Below are positions 27,201 through 35,384 of a DNA stretch of 64,000 bases, one piece after another. The number at the start of each line of letters is the position of its first letter. Within the stretch, counting starts at the first letter, position 1. Both the position numbers and the translations under genes were made by a program. The stretch comes from Bordetella genomosp. 5 (GTDB lineage: Bacteria > Pseudomonadota > Gammaproteobacteria > Burkholderiales > Burkholderiaceae_B). The DNA is taken from assembly GCF_002261475.1 (NCBI RefSeq), contig NZ_NEVN01000008.1, positions 362,948 to 426,947 on the forward strand, in the 5' to 3' direction. A model generated the notes under the pieces. The model had not been told where the DNA came from and did no database searches. It saw only the letters and a program-made list of their open reading frames with translations.

Positions 27201-29278
27201 GGCGTCCGCTCCCTCAGACCCGCTGCGCCCAGCTCGAACACCCGATCGAAGCGATGCAGGTGCGCGTGCTCGTGGGTGGCCACGATCACCGTGCCCGCGC
27301 TGGCGAGAATGGCATCGAAGGTCAGCGCCGCGGCCTCGTCGTCCAGGTTGGACGTGGGCTCATCGAGCAGCACGAGATCGCGCAGGCTGCACAGAGCCCG
27401 CGCCACCATGACACGCTGGATCTGGCCCGAGGACAGATGAGGATTGGCGGCTGAAAGCTCGGTGTTCCAACCGTGGGGCATCGCTTCGATGGCGGAAGTC
27501 AGGCCGAGGCTTGCCAGCAGCGCGCGGGCATCCTGCCTGCGCTTGTCGGCGAACCCCCACGATCCCGACAGCAGGACGTTGTCGAGAACCGTATCCTGGA
27601 ACAGGACTTCGCGCGCCTGGTGGCAGTAGGCCAGCCCCCGCAGCGCCCGCCGCCCCACGGCGGCATCGTCCACCACGACCTCGCCGTCCGTGGCGGGATA
27701 GAGGCCTCCCAGCACCTTCAGCCAGGTGCTTTTGCCACTGCCCGATGCGCCGATCAGCGCAATCTTCTCGCCGTAGCGCAGCTGCAGCCGATCGAGCTCG
27801 AAGACGCGGGTGCAGCCCACATAATGAAAGCGCAGTCCGGTCAGCACCATGCGCTCGCGCATCCTGACGATCGGCGCGCCTTCGGCGGGATCCTCCGCGC
27901 CCTCCAGCAGATCATGGCTGCGCTGCACCAGGATGTTCTGCTCGCGCCGCCGCATGGCGGTCCAGTACAGACCGGTGACGCTGTCCAACGCGATCTGCTT
28001 GAAGAACACGTATGACACCAGCCCACCCACCGACAGCAGGTCCGACCGCACCAGCCCGGCACCCAGCATGAGCACCACAATGGCCTCGGCGTAGCCCAGC
28101 GTGCGCGACGCGGCCGACTCGTGCACCGAGAGCTGGCCCAGGGCCAGCGCGGTGTCGGCTAGCGAGGCCTGGCTTTTGCTGAACTGCAGCTCGCGGTGCG
28201 GGCCGAGGCCGGCGCTCTTGACCGTACCGATGCCGCTCAGCGTTTCGAGCACCAGGTCGTTGTGCCGGCCGCTCATCTCCTCGACGCGCAACAGCAGCGG
28301 CGCGCGGCGCTCGGAGAAGTACCGGCTGATACCCCAGTACCCGATCACGACCACCAGCGTCACGAGCGTCAGCCGTACGCTGATCCAGGCCATGATGCCG
28401 CCGATGACCAGCGCCATCAGACCCGAGCGCAACAGCTCGAGCGTGGTGATCCCGCGTTCGCCCATCAGCCTGCCGTGCGAAAACAGGCGTTGAAAGACGT
28501 CGGTGAGGAGCCGCCGCTCGAAGTAATCGACGCGCTTGCGCAGCAGCCTGGCAAAGAGCTCCGACATCCGCGTCCGGCTGATGCCCTGGGCATCGACGTT
28601 GCGCCGTGTGTCGGCATAGACGGTGATCAGCACGCTGATCAGCGCCACCACGAACGCGGCGGCGAACGGCATCCAGTCGTTGAACGCGTGGATCATCGAC
28701 GCGTCGTCCAGCGTGGCTGCATACATGACCGGCACGACAAACCCGAGCACGCCTGCCGCCAGGCCCGCCAGCAGCAGCGGCCAGAATCGCGGCAGGCGCG
28801 TATGCCGCCAGACATCGGGGCGCGCCGGCACATCGACGCGTGCGCCCGGGACCGTCAACGGCCGCGAGCGATCCAGCACCAGCGCATAGCCCGTGATGTG
28901 CTCGCGCAGGTGCTCGACCCTGACCACCGTGCTGCCCGTGGCCGGATTGAAGACACGCAGCGCGCCGCCCGACCGGCGGGTGCACAGCACGAAATGATTG
29001 CCACCGTAGTGCAGAATGGCCGGCAACGGCAGCTCGGCGAGTTGGGCCGGGTCGAACCGCACGGCAAGGGCAGGCGCGCCGGACCTCTCCAGAATGCCTT
29101 GAAGGTCGAGCAATGACGCCCCCGCCGTGGAAACCGGAAACCTGCCCCGCAGGTCCGCCAGGGAGGCGTCGCCTCCCAAGGCGTCGATCATCATGGCGAC
29201 GCAGGCCAGGCCGCATTCGGCGACCTCTCCCTGAAACACCATGGCGGGCTTGCGCGGGGAAGTGTCGATGTCGCTCAT
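27197..29278 (-). CDS. C39-peptidase-containing peptide ABC exporter
   Basis: A 693-residue CvaB/LagD-type exporter. The N-terminal C39 peptidase (about 10-135) has Q16 and catalytic C22 (ECGLAC) and H95 (GGNHFVLC). The third triad position, normally Asp in DPAxG, is N111 (FNPATG). Six helices span about 165-430. The ATPase has Walker A GASGSGKST (510-518), a slightly unusual signature LSSGQ (615-619) and catalytic E640 (LVLLDEPT). Such proteins cleave precursors after a double glycine while exporting the core, and a fitting precursor is encoded at 32005-32217 in the same operon. Three bases separate it from the acyltransferase gene. The Asn may weaken or alter cleavage, but the nucleophile and His are intact. 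Confidence 0.92.
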   Translation of the reverse strand: MSDIDTSPRKPAMVFQGEVAECGLACVAMMIDALGGDASLADLRGRFPVSTAGASLLDLQGILERSGAPALAVRFDPAQLAELPLPAILHYGGNHFVLCTRRSGGALRVFNPATGSTVVRVEHLREHITGYALVLDRSRPLTVPGARVDVPARPDVWRHTRLPRFWPLLLAGLAAGVLGFVVPVMYAATLDDASMIHAFNDWMPFAAAFVVALISVLITVYADTRRNVDAQGISRTRMSELFARLLRKRVDYFERRLLTDVFQRLFSHGRLMGERGITTLELLRSGLMALVIGGIMAWISVRLTLVTLVVVIGYWGISRYFSERRAPLLLRVEEMSGRHNDLVLETLSGIGTVKSAGLGPHRELQFSKSQASLADTALALGQLSVHESAASRTLGYAEAIVVLMLGAGLVRSDLLSVGGLVSYVFFKQIALDSVTGLYWTAMRRREQNILVQRSHDLLEGAEDPAEGAPIVRMRERMVLTGLRFHYVGCTRVFELDRLQLRYGEKIALIGASGSGKSTWLKVLGGLYPATDGEVVVDDAAVGRRALRGLAYCHQAREVLFQDTVLDNVLLSGSWGFADKRRQDARALLASLGLTSAIEAMPHGWNTELSAANPHLSSGQIQRVMVARALCSLRDLVLLDEPTSNLDDEAAALTFDAILASAGTVIVATHEHAHLHRFDRVFELGAAGLRERTP

Positions 29279-29281
29279 CGT

Positions 29282-30316
29282 CTAGCGATCCGCGGAGTTG
29301 AAGGAGAACAGCGAAGGCGTGTGCCAGAAGAGCCACTCGTGCGGGCGCGCGAGGATGGCGCGCTCGATGATGTCGGGCATGCGCTCGCCCACGCGATCGG
29401 CCGGCACGCAGGCCGCGACGTCGGCGTGAAAACGGCCGCCACGGCGGGTCAGGCAGACAAAAAGCACGCGCGCGCCGGTCAGCCGGGCGAGCTCGGGCAG
29501 ACCGCGGTGCACCCGGGCCGGATGACCGAACATCCGGCAGTCGTAGGTGCGCATGGCCCGCTCGAAAAGGCGCTGGGTCGCCTCCGGCGGCGCGTCAGGA
29601 AACGCCACCAGCGTGCCCGCGCCGTTGCGCACCGCGCGCAGGAAGGCCAGCAGCTCACCGGCGCCGTGATCGAGCGGGTTCAACAGGCGGATCTCGATGC
29701 CACCGTGCCGCTTCAGCAGGGCCTCGTCGGATGCCGTCACGGTGCTCGCATCGTGGGCGGTGATGACCGCCACCGGCCCGGCGCATGCGCGGGCACACAT
29801 CAGGGTCGCCAGCAAATCCGAATGCATGTGCAGCGGCGCCAGGATCACCGGCTGGCCCGCCGCACCCTCGCGACGCAATGCCTCGGCGAGCTGGCGCGCG
29901 CAGTCCTCGAGCTCCTGGATGAGCGTGCGATTGCGGAAGTACAGCGCCGCCTCGAGGACGATCTTGTGACGCCAGAGCCGCGCATGGCCCGCCCCGGCCC
30001 GCGCGCGGCCCGCCGCCTGGTAGAGATTGAGGCCCGCGAACGCCGCGCGCCGGCGCGCATCGCGGCGATGCTGCGGCACCACGTCGATGGCCCTCGCGCC
30101 CGCGAGCAACAGCCGATACGGCAGGTGGCGCAGCAAAGGCGCCATCACGGTGTCGCGCGCGCATCGGGCGCAGGCGTGCAACCCGGACCGGACGGCACTC
30201 GCCAGCCGATCGCTCGCGCCCGCGAGGACGAGCTCTAAATCGCGGCGCCGCAGCCAGGCAAGCGCGTGTGTGGCATGCCAGCGCAACGCCGGCAGCGAGG
30301 GGGAGGACGGACGCAT
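29282..30316 (-). CDS. LpxL/HtrB-like acyltransferase
   Basis: A 344-residue protein related to the lipid A acyltransferase (LpxL/HtrB) superfamily. LYQAAGRARAGAGHARLWRHKIVLE (about 98-122) and the catalytic-type region VILAPLHMHSDLL (157-169) are the recognisable parts. H163 or H165 with D167 stand where the family has HX4(D/E), but the spacing is not canonical. Later segments (VAFPDAPPE and FGHPARVHRGLPELARLTGARVLFV) also follow the family. The ATG at 30316 has no clear ribosome-binding site. With ACP and ketosynthase genes just upstream, it probably moves an acyl chain from ACP to an acceptor. The exported peptide is my favoured acceptor, a membrane lipid the main alternative. Confidence 0.68.
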   Translation of the reverse strand: MRPSSPSLPALRWHATHALAWLRRRDLELVLAGASDRLASAVRSGLHACARCARDTVMAPLLRHLPYRLLLAGARAIDVVPQHRRDARRRAAFAGLNLYQAAGRARAGAGHARLWRHKIVLEAALYFRNRTLIQELEDCARQLAEALRREGAAGQPVILAPLHMHSDLLATLMCARACAGPVAVITAHDASTVTASDEALLKRHGGIEIRLLNPLDHGAGELLAFLRAVRNGAGTLVAFPDAPPEATQRLFERAMRTYDCRMFGHPARVHRGLPELARLTGARVLFVCLTRRGGRFHADVAACVPADRVGERMPDIIERAILARPHEWLFWHTPSLFSFNSADR

Positions 30317-30393
30317 GATGTGAGAGAAGGACGGCGCGTACGGATAGCGAAAGAGACTGACGGCGACGGGTTCGGATCCGGGCAGGATCGGCG

Positions 30394-31656
30394 TCAGCCG
30401 GGCCAGCGCCGCGCGATCAGCACGGCGTTGTTGCCGCCGAAGGCGAACGAATTGCTCATGACGTGGCGCAGGTTTGCGGGCCGGCCGACGTTGGGCACGA
30501 AGTCCCAGCCGGCGGTGGCGGGATCGGGCGCCACCCAGTTGAGCGTGGGCGGCACACACTGCATCCGCAGCGCGTAGAGGCAGGCGAGCATTTCGATCGC
30601 CCCGCTCGCGCCGAGCAGATGGCCATGGGCCGCCTTGGTGCTGCTGATCGGGATCCGCTGCGCGCTTTCGCCGAACACCGCGGCGATCGACGCGCACTCG
30701 ACCGCGTCGCCGAACGGGGTGCCCGTGCCGTGGGCATTGATGTAGCTCACGTCCGACGGTGCGATATCCGCACAGGCGAGCGCATGCGTCATGGCGCGAA
30801 TCTGGCCGGCGCCGTCGGGTCGCGTGATGTGGGAAGCGTCGTTGCTCGCGCCATAGCCGACGAGCTCGGCAAGCACCTCGGCACCGCGCGCCATGGCGTG
30901 CTCGTAGGATTCGAGCACGAACGCGGCAGCGCCCTCGCCCAGCGCGAAGCCCTGGCGGTCGCGATCGAAGGGCCGGCAACCCGACGGGATGCCTTCGCGA
31001 GGGTCGTCGCACAGGACCCGCATCGCGAGCCAGCCTTTCAGCACGCCCGGCAGCAGCGCGCACTCGCTGCCGCCCGCGATGGCCACATCGCGCAGACCCA
31101 GAGCGATACGCAGGAAGGCCTCGCCGATCGCAACCGATGCGGACGAGCACGCCGTGGAATAGGTCAGGCACTCGCCCCGCACGCCGTGGCGAATGGAGAC
31201 TTGCGCGGCCGGTGCATGCACCATGGCCGCGGGCACCGTCATCGCGGCGCCCGATCCGCCCGATCCGCCAGGTGCAGCGCCATAGAAGCGGCCGTAGCTG
31301 GCCTCGATGGTTTCGAAGCCGCCGCCACCCGTGCCCCAGTAGACGCCGGCGTTGGCATCGGGCGCGAGGGTCACGCCGGACTCGTGCATCGCCTGCTCGC
31401 TCGCCACCAGGGCGAATTGCGTGCCGCGGTCCAGGCTCAGCAGCTCGAGCCGCGAGAAATGCGCACTGGCGTCGAACGTGGCGGCTCCGACCGCGCGGAG
31501 CAGCTCCGTGTCGGGCTGGCACACGATGCCGGCCTGACCCGACTGCAGGGATCGATGGAATTCTGGGGGGCTGTTTCCGAGCGCGCTCACCACGCCGGCG
31601 CCGGTGATCACCACGCGCCGCCGTGCAGTGCCCGGATGACGAGGCGACTCAGCCAT
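30394..31656 (-). CDS. beta-ketoacyl-ACP synthase (FabF-like)
   Basis: A 420-residue condensing enzyme that extends acyl-ACP with malonyl-ACP. The catalytic triad is visible: C170 (YSTACSSAS), H309 (NAHGTGTPFGD) and H346 (KAAHGHLLGA). The N-terminus RRRVVITGAGVVSALG is standard for the family. The start at 31656 overlaps the ACP gene by 8 bp. No ketoreductase or dehydratase lies nearby, so it probably borrows acyl chains and reductive steps from general fatty-acid synthesis, or acts once. A GGSGGSGAA stretch (131-138) lies in the usual acyl-pocket region. Confidence 0.88.
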   Translation of the reverse strand: MAESPRHPGTARRRVVITGAGVVSALGNSPPEFHRSLQSGQAGIVCQPDTELLRAVGAATFDASAHFSRLELLSLDRGTQFALVASEQAMHESGVTLAPDANAGVYWGTGGGGFETIEASYGRFYGAAPGGSGGSGAAMTVPAAMVHAPAAQVSIRHGVRGECLTYSTACSSASVAIGEAFLRIALGLRDVAIAGGSECALLPGVLKGWLAMRVLCDDPREGIPSGCRPFDRDRQGFALGEGAAAFVLESYEHAMARGAEVLAELVGYGASNDASHITRPDGAGQIRAMTHALACADIAPSDVSYINAHGTGTPFGDAVECASIAAVFGESAQRIPISSTKAAHGHLLGASGAIEMLACLYALRMQCVPPTLNWVAPDPATAGWDFVPNVGRPANLRHVMSNSFAFGGNNAVLIARRWPG

Positions 31657-31921
31657 GGGCCTGCATCCGCTCGAGGACGACGGCAGCGAGTTCGGAGACA
31701 TTGACCGGCAGCACATCGCCGGGCTGCATGGTGGGAAACTCGATTTTGTATTCGGCCTCGAGCAGGAACTGCACCTCGAGCAGCGCGAGCGAATCGAACT
31801 TGCTGTCGATCTCGGTGAACGCGGTGTCGGCCAGCAGCGCCGCGGCGGAGATGCCGAACTCGGCCTCGAGCAAGGCCGCGATGCGATGCCTGATGGCATC
31901 TGAAGTGGGAATGTCGGACAT
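31649..31921 (-). CDS. acyl carrier protein
   Basis: A 90-residue ACP. The phosphopantetheine attachment site is S44 in KFDSLALLEV, within four helices of normal length (IRHRIAALLEAEFGI, then the LLEVQFLLEAEYKIEF helix). It overlaps the ketosynthase start by 8 bp and follows the peptide gene by 83 bp. As a dedicated carrier it would shuttle an acyl chain to the ketosynthase and the LpxL-like transferase. The ATG at 31921 (MSDIPTSDAI) has only a distant GAGG, so translation may be weak or coupled. Confidence 0.88.
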   Translation of the reverse strand: MSDIPTSDAIRHRIAALLEAEFGISAAALLADTAFTEIDSKFDSLALLEVQFLLEAEYKIEFPTMQPGDVLPVNVSELAAVVLERMQAHG

Positions 31922-32004
31922 GGCGATGAACACAGCCTCGGCGGGCCTGGCCGCGATACGGCGCCCCCACCGCACTCGCCATGAGGGCACCGGCGTTTGC
32001 GGGG

Positions 32005-32217
32005 TCAGCCCTTGCGCTGCTTGGCGCCGCCCTTGACCGTCTGGCCCGTCTGGCTGTTGTAGCAACCCTTGTCGTTGGGGACATCGGTCCAGTAGACGTC
32101 GCCATCGGTGTCCCAGCATTTGTAGATGTAGGCGCTCTTGGGCGTCGGGCCGAAGTTGACGGAGGCGCCGCCGACGATCTGGCGAGCCTGGCCGCGGGAG
32201 AGAGTGGTGAATTGCAT
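32005..32217 (-). CDS. double-glycine-leader peptide, candidate microcin-like precursor
   Basis: A 70-residue peptide. Residues 1-17 (MQFTTLSRGQARQIVGG) fit the double-glycine leader rule cleaved by C39 exporters: L at -12, S at -11, a small hydrophobic residue at -7, I at -4 and GG at -2/-1. The predicted 53-residue core begins ASVNFG, is aromatic-rich (Y30, Y32, W35, Y42, W43, Y53), has exactly two Cys (C34, C52) that could form a disulfide, and ends in a basic KGGAKQRKG tail. AAAGGA (complement of 32223-32228) precedes the ATG. An in-frame ATG seven codons upstream is less well placed. It is first in the operon with ACP, ketosynthase, acyltransferase and exporter genes. I recognise no named bacteriocin; an unmodified signal peptide is the alternative. 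Confidence 0.72.
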   Translation of the reverse strand: MQFTTLSRGQARQIVGGASVNFGPTPKSAYIYKCWDTDGDVYWTDVPNDKGCYNSQTGQTVKGGAKQRKG

Positions 32218-32523
32218 GGCTTTCCTTTGATGTGACATGACAGGGGATGGCGCCGCGCCACGGCGCCTGCGGCATGATCGAGAACCGATGGGTGACCGCG
32301 TAACGCCGCATCCGAAGGCATGACGAATCGAACGTATCGAACATGCGCGATGCCCGATCGAACTTTGCGTAATTTCGTCCGAGTGAACTATCGAAGAAGC
32401 GCTAAAGTGACTCGATGAGTAACAGCTTCGTATCGTCGCCCCGCGAAATGGCGCGCCGGCTCGACCCGGGCGCGACATGCCCGGAGCGCCTTGCACGCCC
32501 CGGCGTTTGCATGCCGTTCGGAC
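32218..32523 (-). promoter_or_regulatory. leader of the peptide operon with repeated ATCGAAC motifs
   Basis: This 306-bp gap has no convincing gene. Reading the plus strand, ATCGAAC occurs at 32327-32333, 32336-32342 and 32357-32363, with a near-copy ATCGAAG at 32390-32396 (start-to-start spacing 9, 21 and 33 bp). These probably form a regulator-binding array, as GTTCGAT direct repeats on the transcribed strand. A 7-bp stem, GGCGCCG (32249-32255) with CGGCGCC (32261-32267), lies in the putative 5' untranslated region. No clear -35/-10 pair was found. Confidence 0.45.
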
Positions 32524-32549
32524 AAAAAAAAGCCAGCCTTGCGGCTGGC
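32524..32549 (-). terminator. intrinsic terminator of the ttuC-like gene
   Basis: Stem GCCAGCC (32532-32538) with GGCTGGC (32543-32549) is flanked by eight A at 32524-32531, read as eight U on the minus strand. It lies 21 bp after the stop of the dehydrogenase gene and insulates the peptide operon from it. Confidence 0.8.
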
Positions 32550-32570
32550 CTGTTACTCGACTGAAGCGGC

Positions 32571-33638
32571 TTAACCGGCGACGATGCGCGCGATGGCCTC
32601 GCCCACGTCCTTCGTGCTCGCTTTTCCTTGCATGTCGGGCGTGCGCGGACCGTCGGCCAGCACCTGCTCGATGGCCGCGACGATCGCCTTGGACGCGTCT
32701 TCGTAGCCCAGGAAGTCCAGCATCAGCGCGCCGCTCCAGATCTGGCCGATGGGGTTGGCCACGCCCTTGCCGTAGATATCGGGCGCGGAACCGTGCACCG
32801 GCTCGAACAGCGACGGGAACTTGCGTTCGGGGTTGAGGTTGGCCGACGGCGCGATGCCGATGGTGCCGGTGCACGCGGGGCCGAGATCGGACAGGATGTC
32901 GCCGAACAGGTTGGACGCCACGACCACGTCGAACCAGTCCGGGTGCTGCACGAAGTGCGCGCACAGGATGTCGATGTGGTACTTGTCCCAGCGCACGTCC
33001 GGATACTTCTCGCCCATCTCGGCCACGCGCTCGTCCCACCACGGCATCGAGATCGAAATGCCATTGGACTTGGTCGCGGCAGTGAGGTGCTTGCCCCGCT
33101 TGCGCGCCAGCTCGAACGCGAACTTCAGCACGCGCTCGGCGCCGATCCGCGTGAACACGCTTTCCTGGATCACGACTTCGCGTTCGGTGTTGGCAAAGAG
33201 CCGGCCACCGCTATTCGAGTATTCGCCCTCGGTGTTCTCGCGCACGATGAAGAAGTCGATGTCGCCCGGCTTGCGGTTGGCGAGCGGCGAAGGCACGCCC
33301 GGCATCAGGCGCACGGGCCGCAGATTAATGTACTGATCGAACTCGCGGCGGAATTTGAAGAGCGACTCCCAGAGCGCAACGTGGTCGGGCACGGCGTCCG
33401 GCCAGCCGATGGCGCCGAAGAAGATCGCCTCGTGCCCGCCGATTTGCTTGGCCCAGTCGTCCGGCATCATCTTGCCGTGCTTGGCGTAGTAGTCGCAGCT
33501 CCAGTCGAAATGATCGAACTCGAAACCGATGTCATAGCGGCGTGCCGCGGCCTCGAGCACGCGCAGGCCCTCGGGCACGACTTCCTTGCCGATTCCGTCT
33601 CCAGGAATCACGGCGATCTTGTGTTTCTTTGCTGCCAC
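32571..33638 (-). CDS. ttuC: tartrate dehydrogenase/decarboxylase-like protein (TtuC)
   Basis: A 355-residue NAD-dependent beta-decarboxylating dehydrogenase of the isocitrate/isopropylmalate dehydrogenase fold. HKIAVIPGDGIGKEVVPEG starts the fold. FIVRENTEGEYSNSGGR (about residues 130-146) and SLFEPVHGSAPDIYGKG are the substrate- and cofactor-loop signatures, and the WxxDAVPDHVALWESL segment is typical of TtuC/D-malate dehydrogenases. These act on tartrate, D-malate or meso-tartrate. I choose GTG 33638 because GGAGAG lies six bases upstream and the N-terminus then matches the family. An ATG 54 bp upstream is possible. It is a monocistronic unit with its own terminator. Confidence 0.85.
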   Translation of the reverse strand: MAAKKHKIAVIPGDGIGKEVVPEGLRVLEAAARRYDIGFEFDHFDWSCDYYAKHGKMMPDDWAKQIGGHEAIFFGAIGWPDAVPDHVALWESLFKFRREFDQYINLRPVRLMPGVPSPLANRKPGDIDFFIVRENTEGEYSNSGGRLFANTEREVVIQESVFTRIGAERVLKFAFELARKRGKHLTAATKSNGISISMPWWDERVAEMGEKYPDVRWDKYHIDILCAHFVQHPDWFDVVVASNLFGDILSDLGPACTGTIGIAPSANLNPERKFPSLFEPVHGSAPDIYGKGVANPIGQIWSGALMLDFLGYEDASKAIVAAIEQVLADGPRTPDMQGKASTKDVGEAIARIVAG

Positions 33639-33806
33639 CCGAACTCTCCGTTTTGTGATGGGGGATAAAACCTGATCCCGCATCATAGGCATAAATGCGC
33701 CCGCTGCAAAAGGCGGCCGGCGCCGCCGCGTTTACGTGGGTGCCGCTGGCACCGCGGGGTACCGCTGGCGCTGCGGGGTGCCGCTCGTGCCGTCCGCCGG
33801 ACGCCG

Positions 33807-35360
33807 TCAGGCGCCGCTCCACGCCTCGGCGTTGAGGCGGTCGCTGTAGGTCGGGCGGCGCTGCGAGCGCTCGCGGTGCTCCAGCGCCGGCGTGATGACC
33901 TGCACCAGCCGCTCGAAGGCCGGCTGGATTTCCTCGTCGGGCACGCAGGCGTAGCCGAGCAGCAGGCCCGGGCGCGCCTCACGCTCGGTGGCGTAATAGC
34001 GCGACAGCGGCCGCGCATTGAGACCGAGCGTGCGCGCGGCGATCGAGATGCCCAGATCATCGGTGCCGTCGGGCAGGTGCATCACCAGATGCAGACCGGC
34101 CTCCTGCGTGGAGATGGGCCAGTCGGCGCCGAAGTGCGTGACGATGGCTTCACGCAGCAGCGCCTGCCGCGCGGCGTAGCGCTGCTTCATGCGGCGGATA
34201 TGGCTCGCATAGTGGCCGCCTTCGATAAAGTCGGCCAACACCGCCTGATCCATCAGCCGGCCTTCGCGATAGAGCTCGGAGAGCCCCGTGGCGAAATGCG
34301 GCGCCAGGCGGCGCGGCAGCACCATATAGCCCAGGCGGATACCAGGAAACAGCGTCTTGGAAAACGTGCCGAGGTACAGCACGCGATCGTGCTGGTCCAG
34401 GCCCTGTAGCGATGCGATGGGACGGCCGTCGAAGCGGAACTCGCTGTCGTAATCGTCTTCGACGATCCAGGCGCCGCGCTTGTGCGCGTACTCGAGCAGC
34501 ATCCGGCGCCGCGCCAGGCTCATCACCATTCCCAGCGGATACTGGTGCGACGGCGTGACGAAGATGAAGCGCGGCGGCTCGCGCAGCTGTTCGGGGCTGG
34601 GCGCCATGCCTTCGTCGTCCACCGAGACCGGGATGGGCGTGATGCCGCAGGCCGCCAGGGTCGAGCGGGCGCCCCAGTAGCCGGGGTTTTCCATCCACGC
34701 GGTGTTGCCGTTGTCGCCCAACAGGCGCGACAGCAGGCTGATCGACTGATGGATGCCGGTGGTGAGCACCACCTGATCCGCCTCGCACTTCACCGAGCGA
34801 GACAGCCGCAGATGCTCTGCCAGCGCCTGGCGCAACGGCATGTAGCCCGCGCCATGCGCATACGTCAGCAGCTCGGGCGTCTGCTGGCGCCAGCGCCGGC
34901 TCTGCAGGCGGGTCCAGACGGCCCGCGGGAATAGCGACACATCCGGCACGCCGGACACGAAGGCGCCCCACTGGCGATCGGACGCCGACGCCTCCCGGAC
35001 CAGCTTGGTGCCGCGGCGTGACAGTGTGAATGGCTGAGGCTGAGCGGGCGCGCCATCGGCGCTCGCATCAGACAGTGGCTCTTGCGTGGCTGGAACGGTA
35101 TCCGAAACGAAGGTACCACTTCCGAACGCGGATACGAGATAACCCTCGGCCAGCAGCTGATCGTATGCATGCAGCACCGTATTACGGGATAACCCTGTGT
35201 CCGTGGCGAGGGCCCGGGTAGCGGGGAGTTTGGTGCCGGCCGGCAGGTCGCCCGCCAGAATCAGCTCTCGCAGAATGTCGTAGATCTGGCGCGACAGCGG
35301 GGAAGCGCCACCCCGTTCGAGGCGCTGCAGCAGACACTCGGCCAGAATCAACTCTTTCAA
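33807..35360 (-). CDS. MocR/GabR-type regulator (GntR HTH fused to aminotransferase)
   Basis: About 517 residues. An N-terminal GntR winged helix (PLSRQIYDILRELILAGDLP, then LPATRALATDTGLSRNTVLHAYDQLLAEGY) is joined by a linker to a fold-type I aminotransferase domain with a WIVEDDYDSEFRF motif and a YLGTFSKTLFPGIRLGY segment holding the PLP-binding Lys. GabR, which activates GABA catabolism when PLP and GABA bind, is the best-known example. It is divergent from the importer/gabT cluster it probably controls. The start is uncertain: TTG 35360 begins the conserved region, and in-frame extension upstream runs into the presumed operator area. Confidence 0.85.
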   Translation of the reverse strand: MKELILAECLLQRLERGGASPLSRQIYDILRELILAGDLPAGTKLPATRALATDTGLSRNTVLHAYDQLLAEGYLVSAFGSGTFVSDTVPATQEPLSDASADGAPAQPQPFTLSRRGTKLVREASASDRQWGAFVSGVPDVSLFPRAVWTRLQSRRWRQQTPELLTYAHGAGYMPLRQALAEHLRLSRSVKCEADQVVLTTGIHQSISLLSRLLGDNGNTAWMENPGYWGARSTLAACGITPIPVSVDDEGMAPSPEQLREPPRFIFVTPSHQYPLGMVMSLARRRMLLEYAHKRGAWIVEDDYDSEFRFDGRPIASLQGLDQHDRVLYLGTFSKTLFPGIRLGYMVLPRRLAPHFATGLSELYREGRLMDQAVLADFIEGGHYASHIRRMKQRYAARQALLREAIVTHFGADWPISTQEAGLHLVMHLPDGTDDLGISIAARTLGLNARPLSRYYATEREARPGLLLGYACVPDEEIQPAFERLVQVITPALEHRERSQRRPTYSDRLNAEAWSGA

Positions 35361-35384
35361 AGTGGCACCACCAACGAAAAACGA

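Noticed and set aside
32415..32564. 49-codon plus-strand frame upstream of the peptide operon
   Set aside because: It runs through the ttuC terminator hairpin and its A tract, has only a weak ribosome-binding site and ordinary composition; probably chance.
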